Assembly (NCBI GenBank): GCA_022766165.1
Contig: QYLO01000014.1
Span: 1 to 54,844 of the forward strand
DNA length: 54,844 bases
Source: Candidatus Electrothrix gigas
GTDB lineage: Bacteria; Desulfobacterota; Desulfobulbia; Desulfobulbales; Desulfobulbaceae
Reading direction: 5' to 3'
Shown here: piece by piece, positions 43,501-51,508 of the stretch
Layout: each line of letters opens with the position of its first letter
How positions within the stretch are numbered: position 1 is the stretch's first letter
Made by a program: the position numbers and the translations under genes
Notes under the pieces: model-generated
The model's input: the letters and a program-made list of their open reading frames with translations, nothing else
The model's database searches: none
What the model was told of the DNA's origin: nothing

Positions 43501-44852
43501 GGGAGACAACAGAAACTTTCACAAACCGGGACTTTCCATATACTCTATCGCAACCAGACAATCTGCCTGAAGAGATGAGGATAAATGCAGAGCAAGTTTG
43601 CCGCAATGCTGGCATTACAAACCCTGTTGTATTGGAAAACTGTATACTTGATGTCATATTGACTGGTGAAAATGGATTTGCCGAGGCATCACAGCATTTG
43701 GATGACATGCAAATCACAGTTGAGGTTACTCCACCGCCACCCGCACAATTTGGTGATTATGGATTTGGTAAATTCGCTGGGAATGTTCTTGACGGCATTT
43801 TAAATCAAAATATAACTGGAGCAAGTGTTAATTTAACTATAAATTCTAACCCGTTACTTGGAATAAGTGACATCTTAACAGCAAATGGATTTTATGAAAC
43901 AAGCGTTGTTGCTGTCGGATCAGGATATAAACTGTCAATCAATGCAGACAGTTACATTCCTGAGCAAGTTTTTGATTTGACAGTACCGAATCAACAGATT
44001 CATGAGGTTGAACCTGTTAGGCTTCTGCCATCAAGCCTTTCCGGAAAAATGGGTAGCATCATCGGAACAGCAAGAAACGCCCTCGATAATAGCGTCCTTC
44101 CCAATCTAAATGTACAAATACGACGCTACATAAATAAACGGACAGGAGATATAATCAATTCAACTCAGACAGACCAGAATGGTAGTTTTAGCTTTGTTGA
44201 CTTAGAATCTGGCAACTATACAGTAGAGTTTTATGGTGACGGTTATATAACAAACTATGTCAATGCATTGAGTATAGGGGATGCAGTAACAACTAAGGAT
44301 GTTGTAATCAGTCCGCAGTTGGGAAGCTCTCAGTTCCGTATTGTATTAAGCTGGGGTGAATCACCAAGTGATTTGGATTCTCACTTAACAGGACCATACG
44401 AGGATGAAGGACGATTTCACATATATTATGGCAATCGAGGTAATGAGAGCGCAGATCAATCGCCTTATGCTTGGCTTGATCGAGATGATATGAATAGTTT
44501 TGGCCCTGAGACCATTACAATTTTTAAATTGGTACCCGGAGAGTCATACCGCTATTCTGTTTATGATTTTGTTAATGGTGGGTTTTCATCCAGTGATGCA
44601 CTTGCAAATTCAGGAGCAAAAGTAGAAGTTTATGGAGACAGCGGATTAATCACAAGTTTTACAGTACCAAATCAAGGAGGGACACTTTGGACAGTATTTG
44701 AGATGGATGCGTCTGGTAACATCACGCCGATTAATAACATGAGCTACGAAAATGATGTAAGATCGCAACAGGCAGCGAGGAGACAAAACTTTAAACCGAT
44801 CCAAACCGATTATTGGCAAATCTTGCACCATACAGTAAAAAAGAAAAAATAA
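40527..44852 (+). CDS. Giant modular lipoprotein with PKD, dockerin-like and VWD domains
   Basis: The 1441-residue protein begins with a lipobox (LFFISCSS, Cys21). Six GSSTE repeats (residues 38-67) form a linker, then a PKD domain (about 72-148) and a dockerin-like pair of Ca-binding loops (IGDIDSDGTITLNDANLVFK and ADVDFNGEITTEDAIII, about 162-215). A central region with hydrophobic stretches near residues 460-520 has unknown fold. A second PKD domain (about 710-790, YTWSASNGWGES) precedes a VWD domain (from about 798, NGDPHLYTFDNLAYDFQAVGEF). The C-terminal third has carboxypeptidase-regulatory-like modules and a YfaP/DUF2135-like segment (VLSWGESPSDLDSHLTGP). It is likely a surface adhesin or matrix protein. 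It is more AT-rich than its neighbours. Confidence 0.85.
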   Translation: MKKNTIQMVLAILFALFFISCSSDNGDDRSFKNEVTEGSSTEGSSTEGSSTEGSSTEGSSTEGSSTEKISIFADATPASGNTETVFFFSAHVFNSSSELEKFEWSFEDGRKLSGKNISTSFSTPGIHRGELTVTEKDGTTETAGIAITIFEPDIQAPPELELPPMIGDIDSDGTITLNDANLVFKHISNTELLSSENISSADVDFNGEITTEDAIIIAEAANNSQQIASRILQSEASPGAAITIMSPELLDIEGTFSIEVGNSIYIQNPSRVVRGYATFMVPLDPTVQNSISVTPGPVEVRLLRNGVVVDSYTLKIIKPEPLPDNPKEELRKLLDELIEVLALYESATSEELTSRGISGENYDILQGIITSAKLEATEAFINMKEVLEKDGGDELAKLFFIIANANGISNARELLQSILQENPFHNLRRSSMQGESPGDIILTPLCLMKSIVDGVKTTGTIVSFVCDALLAGTLIAAAVPADGPVVDVGLLATWVGLCAKAELGISLANTLVFLIAPLDADLKFDATPLSPQPNESVNIKASIEAIGWDSLCGLGASAGLQWINKKLAERAVGELIRRKVTVRSIFRVFQKFGGDYYNKLLIKLQNSVSTLISQTKIDQAIENFINTGCERFGGVDMILDANGILTGPVPNKGNLSFSSDGTAEYLCPDCSSEECLPLIAFTAKKKICGEDKRKTVKIQCEDELTACFTSSPSRGKAPLIVFLNSSCSMPNENIAGYTWSASNGWGESNTSTVSSLIFESPGEYTVTLTVTDEFGNTDTSTQQIIVEDKDDDRDNKEQGVTNGDPHLYTFDNLAYDFQAVGEFILVKSLIENDPFEIQTRQSPWSTRTDVSVNRAVAMNVGQDRVGLYSEMDPFARINGNPQELVDGDFILPEGGKITKFGRMYTITWPDKKVLVDIYDSSWGLIIDVYIDESYTGKVTGLLGDSDGSPENDIKTREGSNLGTTLDFETLYPGYADSWRISQNESLFDYMTGETTETFTNRDFPYTLSQPDNLPEEMRINAEQVCRNAGITNPVVLENCILDVILTGENGFAEASQHLDDMQITVEVTPPPPAQFGDYGFGKFAGNVLDGILNQNITGASVNLTINSNPLLGISDILTANGFYETSVVAVGSGYKLSINADSYIPEQVFDLTVPNQQIHEVEPVRLLPSSLSGKMGSIIGTARNALDNSVLPNLNVQIRRYINKRTGDIINSTQTDQNGSFSFVDLESGNYTVEFYGDGYITNYVNALSIGDAVTTKDVVISPQLGSSQFRIVLSWGESPSDLDSHLTGPYEDEGRFHIYYGNRGNESADQSPYAWLDRDDMNSFGPETITIFKLVPGESYRYSVYDFVNGGFSSSDALANSGAKVEVYGDSGLITSFTVPNQGGTLWTVFEMDASGNITPINNMSYENDVRSQQAARRQNFKPIQTDYWQILHHTVKKKK
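40638..40727 (+). repeat. 15-bp tandem repeat, six identical units
   Basis: GGAAGTTCAACAGAA is repeated six times without a mismatch, encoding GSSTE pentapeptides just after the lipobox of the large lipoprotein. Units are multiples of three, so copy-number change alters linker length, not frame. Confidence 0.95.
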
Positions 44853-44862
44853 TCCGACGGTC

Positions 44863-44906
44863 AACCGGATGCATGCACCTTCCGCTCTAGAGGCATGCAT
44901 CCGGTT
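44863..44906. terminator. Strong hairpin after the giant lipoprotein gene
   Basis: AACCGGATGCATGC (44863-44876) and GCATGCATCCGGTT (44893-44906) are perfect 14-base inverted arms with a 16-base loop, 11 bases after the stop. The T-run that should follow is weak (ATCTTGTCATT), so it may act as a bidirectional or 3'-stabilising structure. Confidence 0.7.
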
Positions 44907-45142
44907 ATCTTGTCATTACTCAGAGCATAGAATATTTTTTATCTCTGAGTGGTGTTATCTCTTCCACCCTTCTCTCCAGATATCTCTTTAAAAGATCAGC
45001 TTTCCCTGCTGTTTGCTTTTACATTGAAATTATAAGCAGATCATGTATGCTTATTTTACCCCTTTTTTTACAACAAAGGAGGCATAGTTTTCTTCTTTGT
45101 AAGATGTAAGAGCAAAAAAAAATTATCAATCAGGAGAAAGAT

Positions 45143-45274
45143 ATGAAGGTAACAGGAGATCGTCCAGGAAAGGGAACCTATATTTGTATGGCCTGTGGAA
45201 AAAAAGTCGTCATAGAGAGTGATGACGATAAATTACCCGTATGTCCTCAATGTAAAGGCTCAATGTTTCAGTAA
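45143..45274 (+). CDS. 43-residue zinc-ribbon/rubredoxin-like protein
   Basis: The small frame starts at ATG 45143 after AGGAGAAAG and encodes two CxxC knuckles, YICMACGKKV and LPVCPQCKGSMF, 20 residues apart. This is the pattern of tiny zinc-ribbon or rubredoxin-type proteins, which bind Zn or Fe through four Cys. It is flanked by a strong hairpin upstream and a terminator downstream, so it forms its own transcription unit. Partner and role are unknown; electron transfer or nucleic-acid binding are both possible. Confidence 0.82.
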   Translation: MKVTGDRPGKGTYICMACGKKVVIESDDDKLPVCPQCKGSMFQ

Positions 45275-45309
45275 GTTATACTGTTGTATTTTTATGTAAA
45301 ATTTTGTTG

Positions 45310-45342
45310 TCTCCTCCTGTCTCATGAGGAGATGGGTTTTTT
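45310..45342 (+). terminator. Rho-independent terminator after zinc-ribbon gene
   Basis: TCTCCTC (45310-45316) pairs with GAGGAGA (45326-45332) around a nine-base loop, followed by TGGGTTTTTT. It ends the small zinc-ribbon transcript 17 bases before the kinase gene starts. Confidence 0.75.
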
Positions 45343-45358
45343 ATAGAACGAGCATTCT

Positions 45359-47290
45359 ATGCAAAAGATACTTATCGTCGATGATAAGGAACAGAATCTC
45401 TTCACCTTGAGAAAGGTTCTGGATGACCTTGATGTGGAGTTTGTTCAGGCAACGTCCGGCAATGATGCTCTCAAGGCAACCCTGCATAACGACTTTGCCT
45501 TGGCAATCCTTGATGTTCAGATGCCAGATATAGATGGTTATGAGCTGGCTGAACTCCTGCGATGCGATGCAAAAACCGAAAATCTTCCCATAATTTTTTT
45601 ATCCGCTGTCTATCATGATGACTATCATGTCTTTAAAGGATATGAATCAGGAGCAGTTGATTTTATTAGCAAACCTTACGAGCCAAAGATCTTGCTCAGT
45701 AAGGTTTACTTTTTTTTACAGCTCCATCAACAAAAAATAGCCTTGGAAAAGGCGGTTGAATTGGAAAAGACCAAAAATCATCTTGAAAACATCCTCTTTT
45801 CCATGACCGATGCGGTCTTTGTTATCAATCTCCAAGGTCAGATAGAAATTTGTAACCAGGGAAGTCAGTCGCTTGTTGGTTACGAGCAGGCTGAAATAGT
45901 TGGACAATCACTGCATGCCTTCCTTGCTGAGGAAGACTGTAAGAACTGGATACAGCAGTTCATGTCGGCTCAAAACGTGGTCCCCCTGCACAACAGGGAG
46001 ACCTTGTTACGCACTGCAAGCGATGAAAAGATTCCAGTTCTTGCCTCTGCATCACCTGTCTGCCATGAGTCAGGTGATGCACAGGGAGCGGTTTTTGTCC
46101 TCAGAGATCTCCGGGATCGTAAAAAATTGGAAGAGCAAATTGTTCGCTCAAAGCGAATGGAGTCCATTGGTCTGATAGCCGGTGGTGTAGCCCATGACCT
46201 CAACAATATCCTTGCTGGCATCATTGGATACCCTGAGTTACTGCTCAAGACCTTACCTGAGAATAACAGTAGTCTGCGCGAGTCACTTGAGGCGATCTTG
46301 GAATCGGGTCAGCGGGCAGCAATGGTGGTTGCAGATCTGTTAACCGTTGCCCGTGGTGTTGCTGTTGCCAAAGAACGTTACGACCTGAACATCTTGGTTG
46401 AGGAGTATCTTGCCTCTCCTGAGCAAAACAAGTTGTACGCCCTGTATCCTGATATTCGCTACGAATATCAAATGACGGCAACCCATGCTGATATCTTTTG
46501 TTCTCCGCTTCATATTAAAAAATGTCTTATAAATTTAGTTACCAATGCTGCCGAAGCTGTTGTTGACAGCGGAACCATTAGGATTGCCACTCATAATACG
46601 TTCTTGAATAAAGAGGAGGCATTGGAGCATGGAATAGTAGCTGCCCAAGAGTATGTTGTTCTCTGCGTGGAAGACACTGGTTCAGGTATTTCAGAAGAAG
46701 ATCTGCAACATATTTTTGAGCCTTTTTATACCAAAAAGGTTATGGGACGTAGCGGTACAGGCTTGGGATTAGCTGTGGTTTGGAACACTGTGCAAGATCA
46801 TAAGAGCAAGATATCTGTTATCAGTGACGAGCAGGGTACCAAGTTTCATATTTATTTTCCATTGACCAAGAAAGAGGCTACTGCATCCGAGGAAAACAGA
46901 GAGGAGGAAATAGCCCAACAGACCGGGACTATTTTGGTTATCGATGACGAGCCGCAGTTGCGTGATCTTGCAATCAAGATGCTGGACTCTCTAGGGTATA
47001 CCGTGGATGCAGTGTGTTCTGGTGAGTTGGCAATCAAGTATCTTTTGGAAAAAACCGTTGACCTTATTATCATAGATATGCAGATGGAAATGGGGATGAA
47101 TGGCTATGAGACCTACCGGGAGATCATCAAGATATATCCAGAGCAGAAGGCTCTTATTGTCACTGGCTTTTCTGACAGCAAGGATGTCAAGGCTGCCTTA
47201 CAGTTAGGGGCAAACGGCTTTATCAAAAAACCCTATTCCATAGAGCAGTTGGGACAGGCCGTACAAAATATTTTGAGCAAAAAAAAATAA
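45359..47290 (+). CDS. Hybrid histidine kinase: REC-PAS-HisKA-HATPase-REC
   Basis: The 643-residue cytoplasmic protein has two receiver domains and a kinase core. REC1 covers residues 1-125 with phospho-acceptor Asp52 (LAILDVQMPD). A coiled region and PAS domain (about 140-250) follow. The HisKA domain has His279 in GGVAHDLNNILAGIIGYPELL, and the HATPase has LVTNAAEAVVDSG (N box) and GTGLGLAVVWN (G2). REC2 begins about residue 525 (GTILVIDDEPQLRDLA) with Asp in LIIIDMQMEMG. No membrane segment is present, so it senses an internal cue or relays another kinase's signal. No dedicated response regulator or output domain is adjacent; a lipoprotein gene follows 19 bases later. Confidence 0.94.
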   Translation: MQKILIVDDKEQNLFTLRKVLDDLDVEFVQATSGNDALKATLHNDFALAILDVQMPDIDGYELAELLRCDAKTENLPIIFLSAVYHDDYHVFKGYESGAVDFISKPYEPKILLSKVYFFLQLHQQKIALEKAVELEKTKNHLENILFSMTDAVFVINLQGQIEICNQGSQSLVGYEQAEIVGQSLHAFLAEEDCKNWIQQFMSAQNVVPLHNRETLLRTASDEKIPVLASASPVCHESGDAQGAVFVLRDLRDRKKLEEQIVRSKRMESIGLIAGGVAHDLNNILAGIIGYPELLLKTLPENNSSLRESLEAILESGQRAAMVVADLLTVARGVAVAKERYDLNILVEEYLASPEQNKLYALYPDIRYEYQMTATHADIFCSPLHIKKCLINLVTNAAEAVVDSGTIRIATHNTFLNKEEALEHGIVAAQEYVVLCVEDTGSGISEEDLQHIFEPFYTKKVMGRSGTGLGLAVVWNTVQDHKSKISVISDEQGTKFHIYFPLTKKEATASEENREEEIAQQTGTILVIDDEPQLRDLAIKMLDSLGYTVDAVCSGELAIKYLLEKTVDLIIIDMQMEMGMNGYETYREIIKIYPEQKALIVTGFSDSKDVKAALQLGANGFIKKPYSIEQLGQAVQNILSKKK

Positions 47291-47309
47291 TCTTTCACCA
47301 CGTAAGAAC

Positions 47310-48632
47310 ATGCGTATATATCTCCGCCTCTTCTCTCTCCTTGTCCTCTTCCTATTCCTGTTCTTGGCAGGATGTGCGCCTCAGCAAATTCAGCAAACTC
47401 AGCAGAGTCGTCAGCAGAATCAGCAACCACAGCAGACTCCACAGACGCAGCAGGTCCCGCAAAAGCATACTGTGCAGAAGAAAACAAGGAAGTTTATGTA
47501 TACTCTTCCTGCTGTTTTTTATGCTGATATGGCAACAAAAAAGTACCCTTCAATATCGTTTGAGTTGGTTCTGCGCCCTGATAAACTCTACTTCCTTGAG
47601 ATGCAGAAAGATACTTTTGAGAATACACCTGTTGAGGCAGAGGTCGGGGTATGGAGCTATAACCCAAAAAAGAACACTGTTCGTTTGACCAGTTATAAGA
47701 GGTCGATCAGGATATTTGCTGTTACAGAAGAGCAGACCTTGAAGCTTATCAAAACCTCTGGGGGCATGATGCCCTCCTTGCTTGGCTATGACTTTGCAGT
47801 AACCGATACAAGGCCCCGTTATGAGGGGGTAGTTCGTATGCAGGGAATGTACACCCGTCAACGTGGCCGTGGAATCTTTCGGGAATGTCTCAGCGGGGCA
47901 GGTTTTCCGCTTGTTGGCAAGAGAAGAATGAAAAAAGTGAGACAGGCGCATCAAGATATCCTGCATGATGGTAGGGATGCTCTGTTTATTACCCAGGATG
48001 TCCGGTTTTCTACACGGGCTGGTCGAGGTGACCGGCTGGTTGCGATAGACTCTGTAAGTATTGATCCTGACCGTGTATGTGGCCAAAAAAAGAAAGAAAA
48101 GAAAAGAAAGAAACCTCGTTCAACACGTCTAACAATTGCCAATAGTCGTTGGTCCTTACTTCAGGTCTATGGCAAGAAACTAGAGCCGGATACGTTGAAA
48201 AAACGCCCCTTTCTCAAGATTCAACGTGGAAAGCAGCGTATTCAGGGCTTTGCTGGCTGTAATGAGTTTACTGGAAGCTGGCTCTTTAACAATAATAGGT
48301 TTATGTTGCGTCGAATTCCATCGACTCGTATGGCCTGTCCTCTTGGCATGACAGTGGAATACGCCTTTTTACAAGCCTTGGACAATACGAGGAAATATAC
48401 CATCAAGGGGAATATCCTGCGTCTGTATGATGGAAAGGGGAAAGTGATAGCCAAGTTGCGCTATTCTCGGCAATTAACAGACCTGGATTTTAACTCTTCA
48501 CTGCCACCTGCTAAAGAAGATTGGTCTCCCCCGTTAAAACAGTGGGCTATTATCAATCGCCCCTCCAGGGCGGGGACTGCCGAAAGTAGTCCGGTGTTCA
48601 ACTCAAGAACAACAGCTAACATGGAAAGCTGA
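47310..48632 (+). CDS. Lipoprotein with NlpE-like and META/HslJ-like domains
   Basis: The 440-residue protein has a lipobox FLAGCAP (Cys22) and a Gln-rich linker (residues 25-52). An NlpE-like barrel follows (LPAVFYADMATKKYPSISFELVLRPDKLYFL), then a basic linker (KKKEKKRKKPR). A META/HslJ-type domain follows (SRWSLLQVYGKKL, GFAGCNEFTGSW, RRIPSTRMACP). In other bacteria such lipoproteins sense envelope or metal stress, so it may feed the kinase encoded just upstream, though this link is inferred from spacing only. Confidence 0.85.
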   Translation: MRIYLRLFSLLVLFLFLFLAGCAPQQIQQTQQSRQQNQQPQQTPQTQQVPQKHTVQKKTRKFMYTLPAVFYADMATKKYPSISFELVLRPDKLYFLEMQKDTFENTPVEAEVGVWSYNPKKNTVRLTSYKRSIRIFAVTEEQTLKLIKTSGGMMPSLLGYDFAVTDTRPRYEGVVRMQGMYTRQRGRGIFRECLSGAGFPLVGKRRMKKVRQAHQDILHDGRDALFITQDVRFSTRAGRGDRLVAIDSVSIDPDRVCGQKKKEKKRKKPRSTRLTIANSRWSLLQVYGKKLEPDTLKKRPFLKIQRGKQRIQGFAGCNEFTGSWLFNNNRFMLRRIPSTRMACPLGMTVEYAFLQALDNTRKYTIKGNILRLYDGKGKVIAKLRYSRQLTDLDFNSSLPPAKEDWSPPLKQWAIINRPSRAGTAESSPVFNSRTTANMES

Positions 48633-48725
48633 CTCGTAATTCCACCTGAATAAAACTTACCACGCTGAATAAAAAAGTAAACAGAAACCTATAAATGCTC
48701 AAAAGCACCTATCCCAAAATCACAT

Positions 48726-48762
48726 CCCCGCAGTCATACGGATTATAGGCCGGTGTTGCGGG
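48726..48762 (-). terminator. Possible terminator of the MGxD-type gene
   Basis: On the minus strand CCCGCA (48762-48757) can pair with TGCGGG (48732-48727), about 40 bases past the stop of the gene at 48801. The element is similar over about 35 bases to the terminator at 51403-51436. T-run weak. Confidence 0.4.
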
Positions 48763-48800
48763 CCACAATCTTGCAATTCATAGCATCAACTCTCCAATAA

Positions 48801-49418
48801 TTACCAGTTAAACCAGTAAATAACTCGCACCTCATCCGGCGGGCCGAGCGGCAAGAGATCTTCGTTGAGCAGCAGTTGCAGACTGTAGTCAACATATTCA
48901 CAAAGGGTTCCCATGCTCCATCTGACCTTGACAGGATAATCCGGGTTGTCGCTTAAACTATATATGCGAGCATCTTTTGGAAAGTCAGCAGGAAAGGGCT
49001 GACCATCAGTAAAAAGATGCGCTATATCCCATTCAACATAGCCGTAATGGAAGACTTCATAGCTGTCCAGGTCAAGATCAACAAGTTCGCGCACCATCAG
49101 CCAGGAGGCTCCGAAATCTCCACGGTCAGTTTCATACCAATCCTGGAAGAGAGCTGCATAAAACTTGCTCATATCCTTTGGCAATCCTCGTGGAGTGAAT
49201 ATCTGCGGCACTTCATCATTTCTGCATGTTCCTCCGATCTCAGTACCTGCAAGCAGTGAATAGAGTCGATGGTGACGACAGACAATATCCCCCAGTTCAA
49301 CAGGAATAATTTCGATTTCCTCATCATCTTCTACCCAAGGGTCCGGCTCAGGTTCAGGCACGGGCTGCCAACTCTCTTGCACCAGCCGTTCTGCATACAT
49401 ATACATATCTACGCCCAT
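48801..49418 (-). CDS. Uncharacterised protein of the MGxDIH-type family, paralogue 2
   Basis: The 205-residue protein starts MGVDMYMYAERL after a perfect AGGAGG-type site. It shares long blocks with the product of 33544-34140 (CRNDEVP, PRGLPKDMSK, SWLMVRELVD, YGYVE, FPADFPKDARIY, LLPLGPPDEVRVIYWF). The linker after residue 20 is acidic and longer here. At the nucleotide level the last 50 bases are nearly identical between paralogues, including a 23-base identical GC-rich stretch. No membrane or signal sequence. Function unknown. Confidence 0.7.
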   Translation of the reverse strand: MGVDMYMYAERLVQESWQPVPEPEPDPWVEDDEEIEIIPVELGDIVCRHHRLYSLLAGTEIGGTCRNDEVPQIFTPRGLPKDMSKFYAALFQDWYETDRGDFGASWLMVRELVDLDLDSYEVFHYGYVEWDIAHLFTDGQPFPADFPKDARIYSLSDNPDYPVKVRWSMGTLCEYVDYSLQLLLNEDLLPLGPPDEVRVIYWFNW

Positions 49419-49447
49419 TTCGTTCCTCCTTTCAGGCAGAACATAAT

Positions 49448-49978
49448 TTAAGTATTCCTATGAGCACGCTCCTGAACTTTTACCATGATTTTTTTGCGCA
49501 GGGCAATAGCCCAGTGCAGAATTTTATCGTCAGGAGGCGGGTCCATTGTAAGAAGAGTGTTGAGGCAGGCATTGGCAGCACCATACTGTACATCCAGTTC
49601 AAAAAGAATTTGAGCCTTGAGAAATAAAGCCTCTGGGTGTTCTGGATCACTGGTGAGGATAAACTCAGCCTGCTCAAGGGCTTTACTAAGCTTGTTTTCC
49701 CGTTTGAATACCCTGATTTTTTCCACCTCCCCGGCAAGCTGCTCCTGCAAAGAGTGTGTTCCCCTGCCCCCGCTGTACAGAAAGACAAAAACATCGGCGA
49801 CCCGTCCAGTGGCATACATGGCAGGAAAAGGAAGGATAAGGCCGAGCAGCATGATAACAAAGAAGACGTACCATCCATACAACAGCCCCAAAAGAATACC
49901 AAGTATCAGGGTAACAGGAAATACCCAGCTGTACATGGCAAGATATTGAGTTCGGACTAATGAGTCTTGATCTTTCAC
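49448..49978 (-). CDS. Membrane protein with TPR-like cytoplasmic tail
   Basis: The 176-residue protein has two membrane helices (WVFPVTLILGILLGLLYG and VFFVIMLLGLILPFPAMYATG) and a helical tail from about residue 80 with TPR character: LSKALEQAEFILTSDPEHPEALFLKAQILFEL and YGAANACLNTLLTMDPPPDD. Such proteins scaffold complexes at the membrane. It lies between the orphan binding-protein gene upstream and the MGxD-type gene downstream on the same strand. No partner is recognised. Confidence 0.75.
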   Translation of the reverse strand: MKDQDSLVRTQYLAMYSWVFPVTLILGILLGLLYGWYVFFVIMLLGLILPFPAMYATGRVADVFVFLYSGGRGTHSLQEQLAGEVEKIRVFKRENKLSKALEQAEFILTSDPEHPEALFLKAQILFELDVQYGAANACLNTLLTMDPPPDDKILHWAIALRKKIMVKVQERAHRNT

Positions 49979-50001
49979 AGTGTCATTTCTCCAGGGGAAT
50001 T

Positions 50002-51282
50002 TTAAAATGCAAGTTCAGCCGGTTCATGAGCCTCTTTTCGGAGCTTCAGCCAATGCTCCTTAGTACGCACAGCTTCATCACCATCCATTCTGTAGAGAAT
50101 TTCAAAGTAATCCTCTTTAAATTGATCTTTGCGTACTTCCTCTGCCGGTTTACAACGAACAGTGTACACTGACTGTACCGCTTGATGGTCAAACTTTCTC
50201 CACACCTGCTCGTCTTTCAACGACACAAAGCTATGCCCTTCAAGGGCTTGGATAACGCTCTTGCTCTCAAAGGTTCCTGCCCGTTCAACTGCATCCTTAT
50301 ACTGATATAAAATCGTGTAAGCAGATGCTGCTGCTGACGACGGATACTGGTTATACATCTTTGAAAATTTCTCAACAAACTTCTTTCCTTTAGGATAGTT
50401 GTATTCATAAGGAATATTCCAAGCCCACGGCAAGGCGCCAATAACGCCTTCCATTGCCTTTGCACCGGCTTCAACTGCCATGCCCAGTGTAAGATTGGGT
50501 ACCACTATTGCCTTTAAATTTTTTTTCATACCGCGTTCTTCAAGTATGGAAAGAGCGCGTGACATATCTTTACCAAATAATACAAGGACCAAGACATCCG
50601 GTTTTACAGCCACGGCCCATGACAGGCTATCATATAAATTTTTATACGTCGCTCCGGGAAAGGGTACATAACGACGCGGATGTCTGCGAGTGTCTGTTGT
50701 CCAGCTAAAGGTACGAAGAGATTCCTCAGTTGTTCTTCCCCAGGTATAATCTGCTGTAATATAAAAATACTTCATCGCATTCAGGTTCTCTTTCACTAAA
50801 TATTTACTCAGCGCTTTCGCAGCCATCCATGCGTTGTAACATTCTCGAAACATATACTTATGGCCTGCTTCACCGGTCGTTGTATTGGAGTAAGTCAAGG
50901 TCCCGAAATACAGCTTCCCTCGTGACTTTGCCGCCTTACCACCGGCTATCGCTACTGCGCTTGAAGACCCTCCGAAGATCATCTCACATTTTTCTTTGTC
51001 AATGAGTTCAATTACATTTGCAGTTGATACATCAGGCTGTGACTGTGTGTCTCTCATTACAAGTTCAACAGCACGTCCGAGTATTCCACCTTGGTCATTT
51101 ATTTCCTGAGCAGCCAACTGCGCAGCATCTAACTGAGCTTTACCTTGAATGGAATAAGGTCCGGTTTGTGGATAATTAAGACCTATTTTGACAGGCTTAC
51201 TATATCCGTTATCAGTTGCACCTATAATGAGGATACAGGCATAAAAGAATACTTTAACGCTGCTTATTTTTACATTAATCAT
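50002..51282 (-). CDS. Branched-chain amino-acid-type ABC substrate-binding protein (orphan)
   Basis: The 426-residue protein has a signal peptide (VFFYACILIIGATDNGYS) and a Peripla_BP_6/LivJ-type fold: VKIGLNYPQTGPYSIQGKAQ, AAQEINDQGGILGRAVELV, MIFGGSSSAVAIAGG and KYFYITADYTWGR. It would bind amino acids, amides or a related small ligand in the periplasm. No permease or ATPase genes are near, so it may deliver ligand to a transporter encoded elsewhere or act as a sensor input. Confidence 0.88.
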   Translation of the reverse strand: MINVKISSVKVFFYACILIIGATDNGYSKPVKIGLNYPQTGPYSIQGKAQLDAAQLAAQEINDQGGILGRAVELVMRDTQSQPDVSTANVIELIDKEKCEMIFGGSSSAVAIAGGKAAKSRGKLYFGTLTYSNTTTGEAGHKYMFRECYNAWMAAKALSKYLVKENLNAMKYFYITADYTWGRTTEESLRTFSWTTDTRRHPRRYVPFPGATYKNLYDSLSWAVAVKPDVLVLVLFGKDMSRALSILEERGMKKNLKAIVVPNLTLGMAVEAGAKAMEGVIGALPWAWNIPYEYNYPKGKKFVEKFSKMYNQYPSSAAASAYTILYQYKDAVERAGTFESKSVIQALEGHSFVSLKDEQVWRKFDHQAVQSVYTVRCKPAEEVRKDQFKEDYFEILYRMDGDEAVRTKEHWLKLRKEAHEPAELAF

Positions 51283-51402
51283 GTCGATTTGTTTTCCTTT
51301 TTTGTTTATAGGTTAATCCTTCGTGTAAAAATACGAAAAAAACATAATAAATCAAAAAAGTAAACAAAAATGTAAAAATTACCACACCAATATCACCAAT
51401 CC

Positions 51403-51436
51403 AAAATAAAACCCCGCAGCCATACAGGCTACAGGG
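51403..51436 (-). terminator. Rho-independent terminator after RND exporter gene
   Basis: On the minus strand CCCTGTAGCC (51436-51427) pairs with GGCTGCGGGG (51421-51412) around TGTAT, followed by TTTTATTTT. It lies 73 bases past the exporter stop. Confidence 0.8.
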
Positions 51437-51508
51437 CCGGGTTGAAGCATCGAATCTCAGGCTTCCTTTAATGATCTTCGCAAAAAAAAAACGACCCATG
51501 CAATCCTG

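Noticed and set aside
51275..51499. Minus-strand 74-codon frame between exporter and binding-protein genes
   Set aside because: It runs through the rho-independent terminator at 51403-51436, has no good ribosome-binding site and overlaps the next gene's start; its hydrophobic run comes from T-rich DNA.
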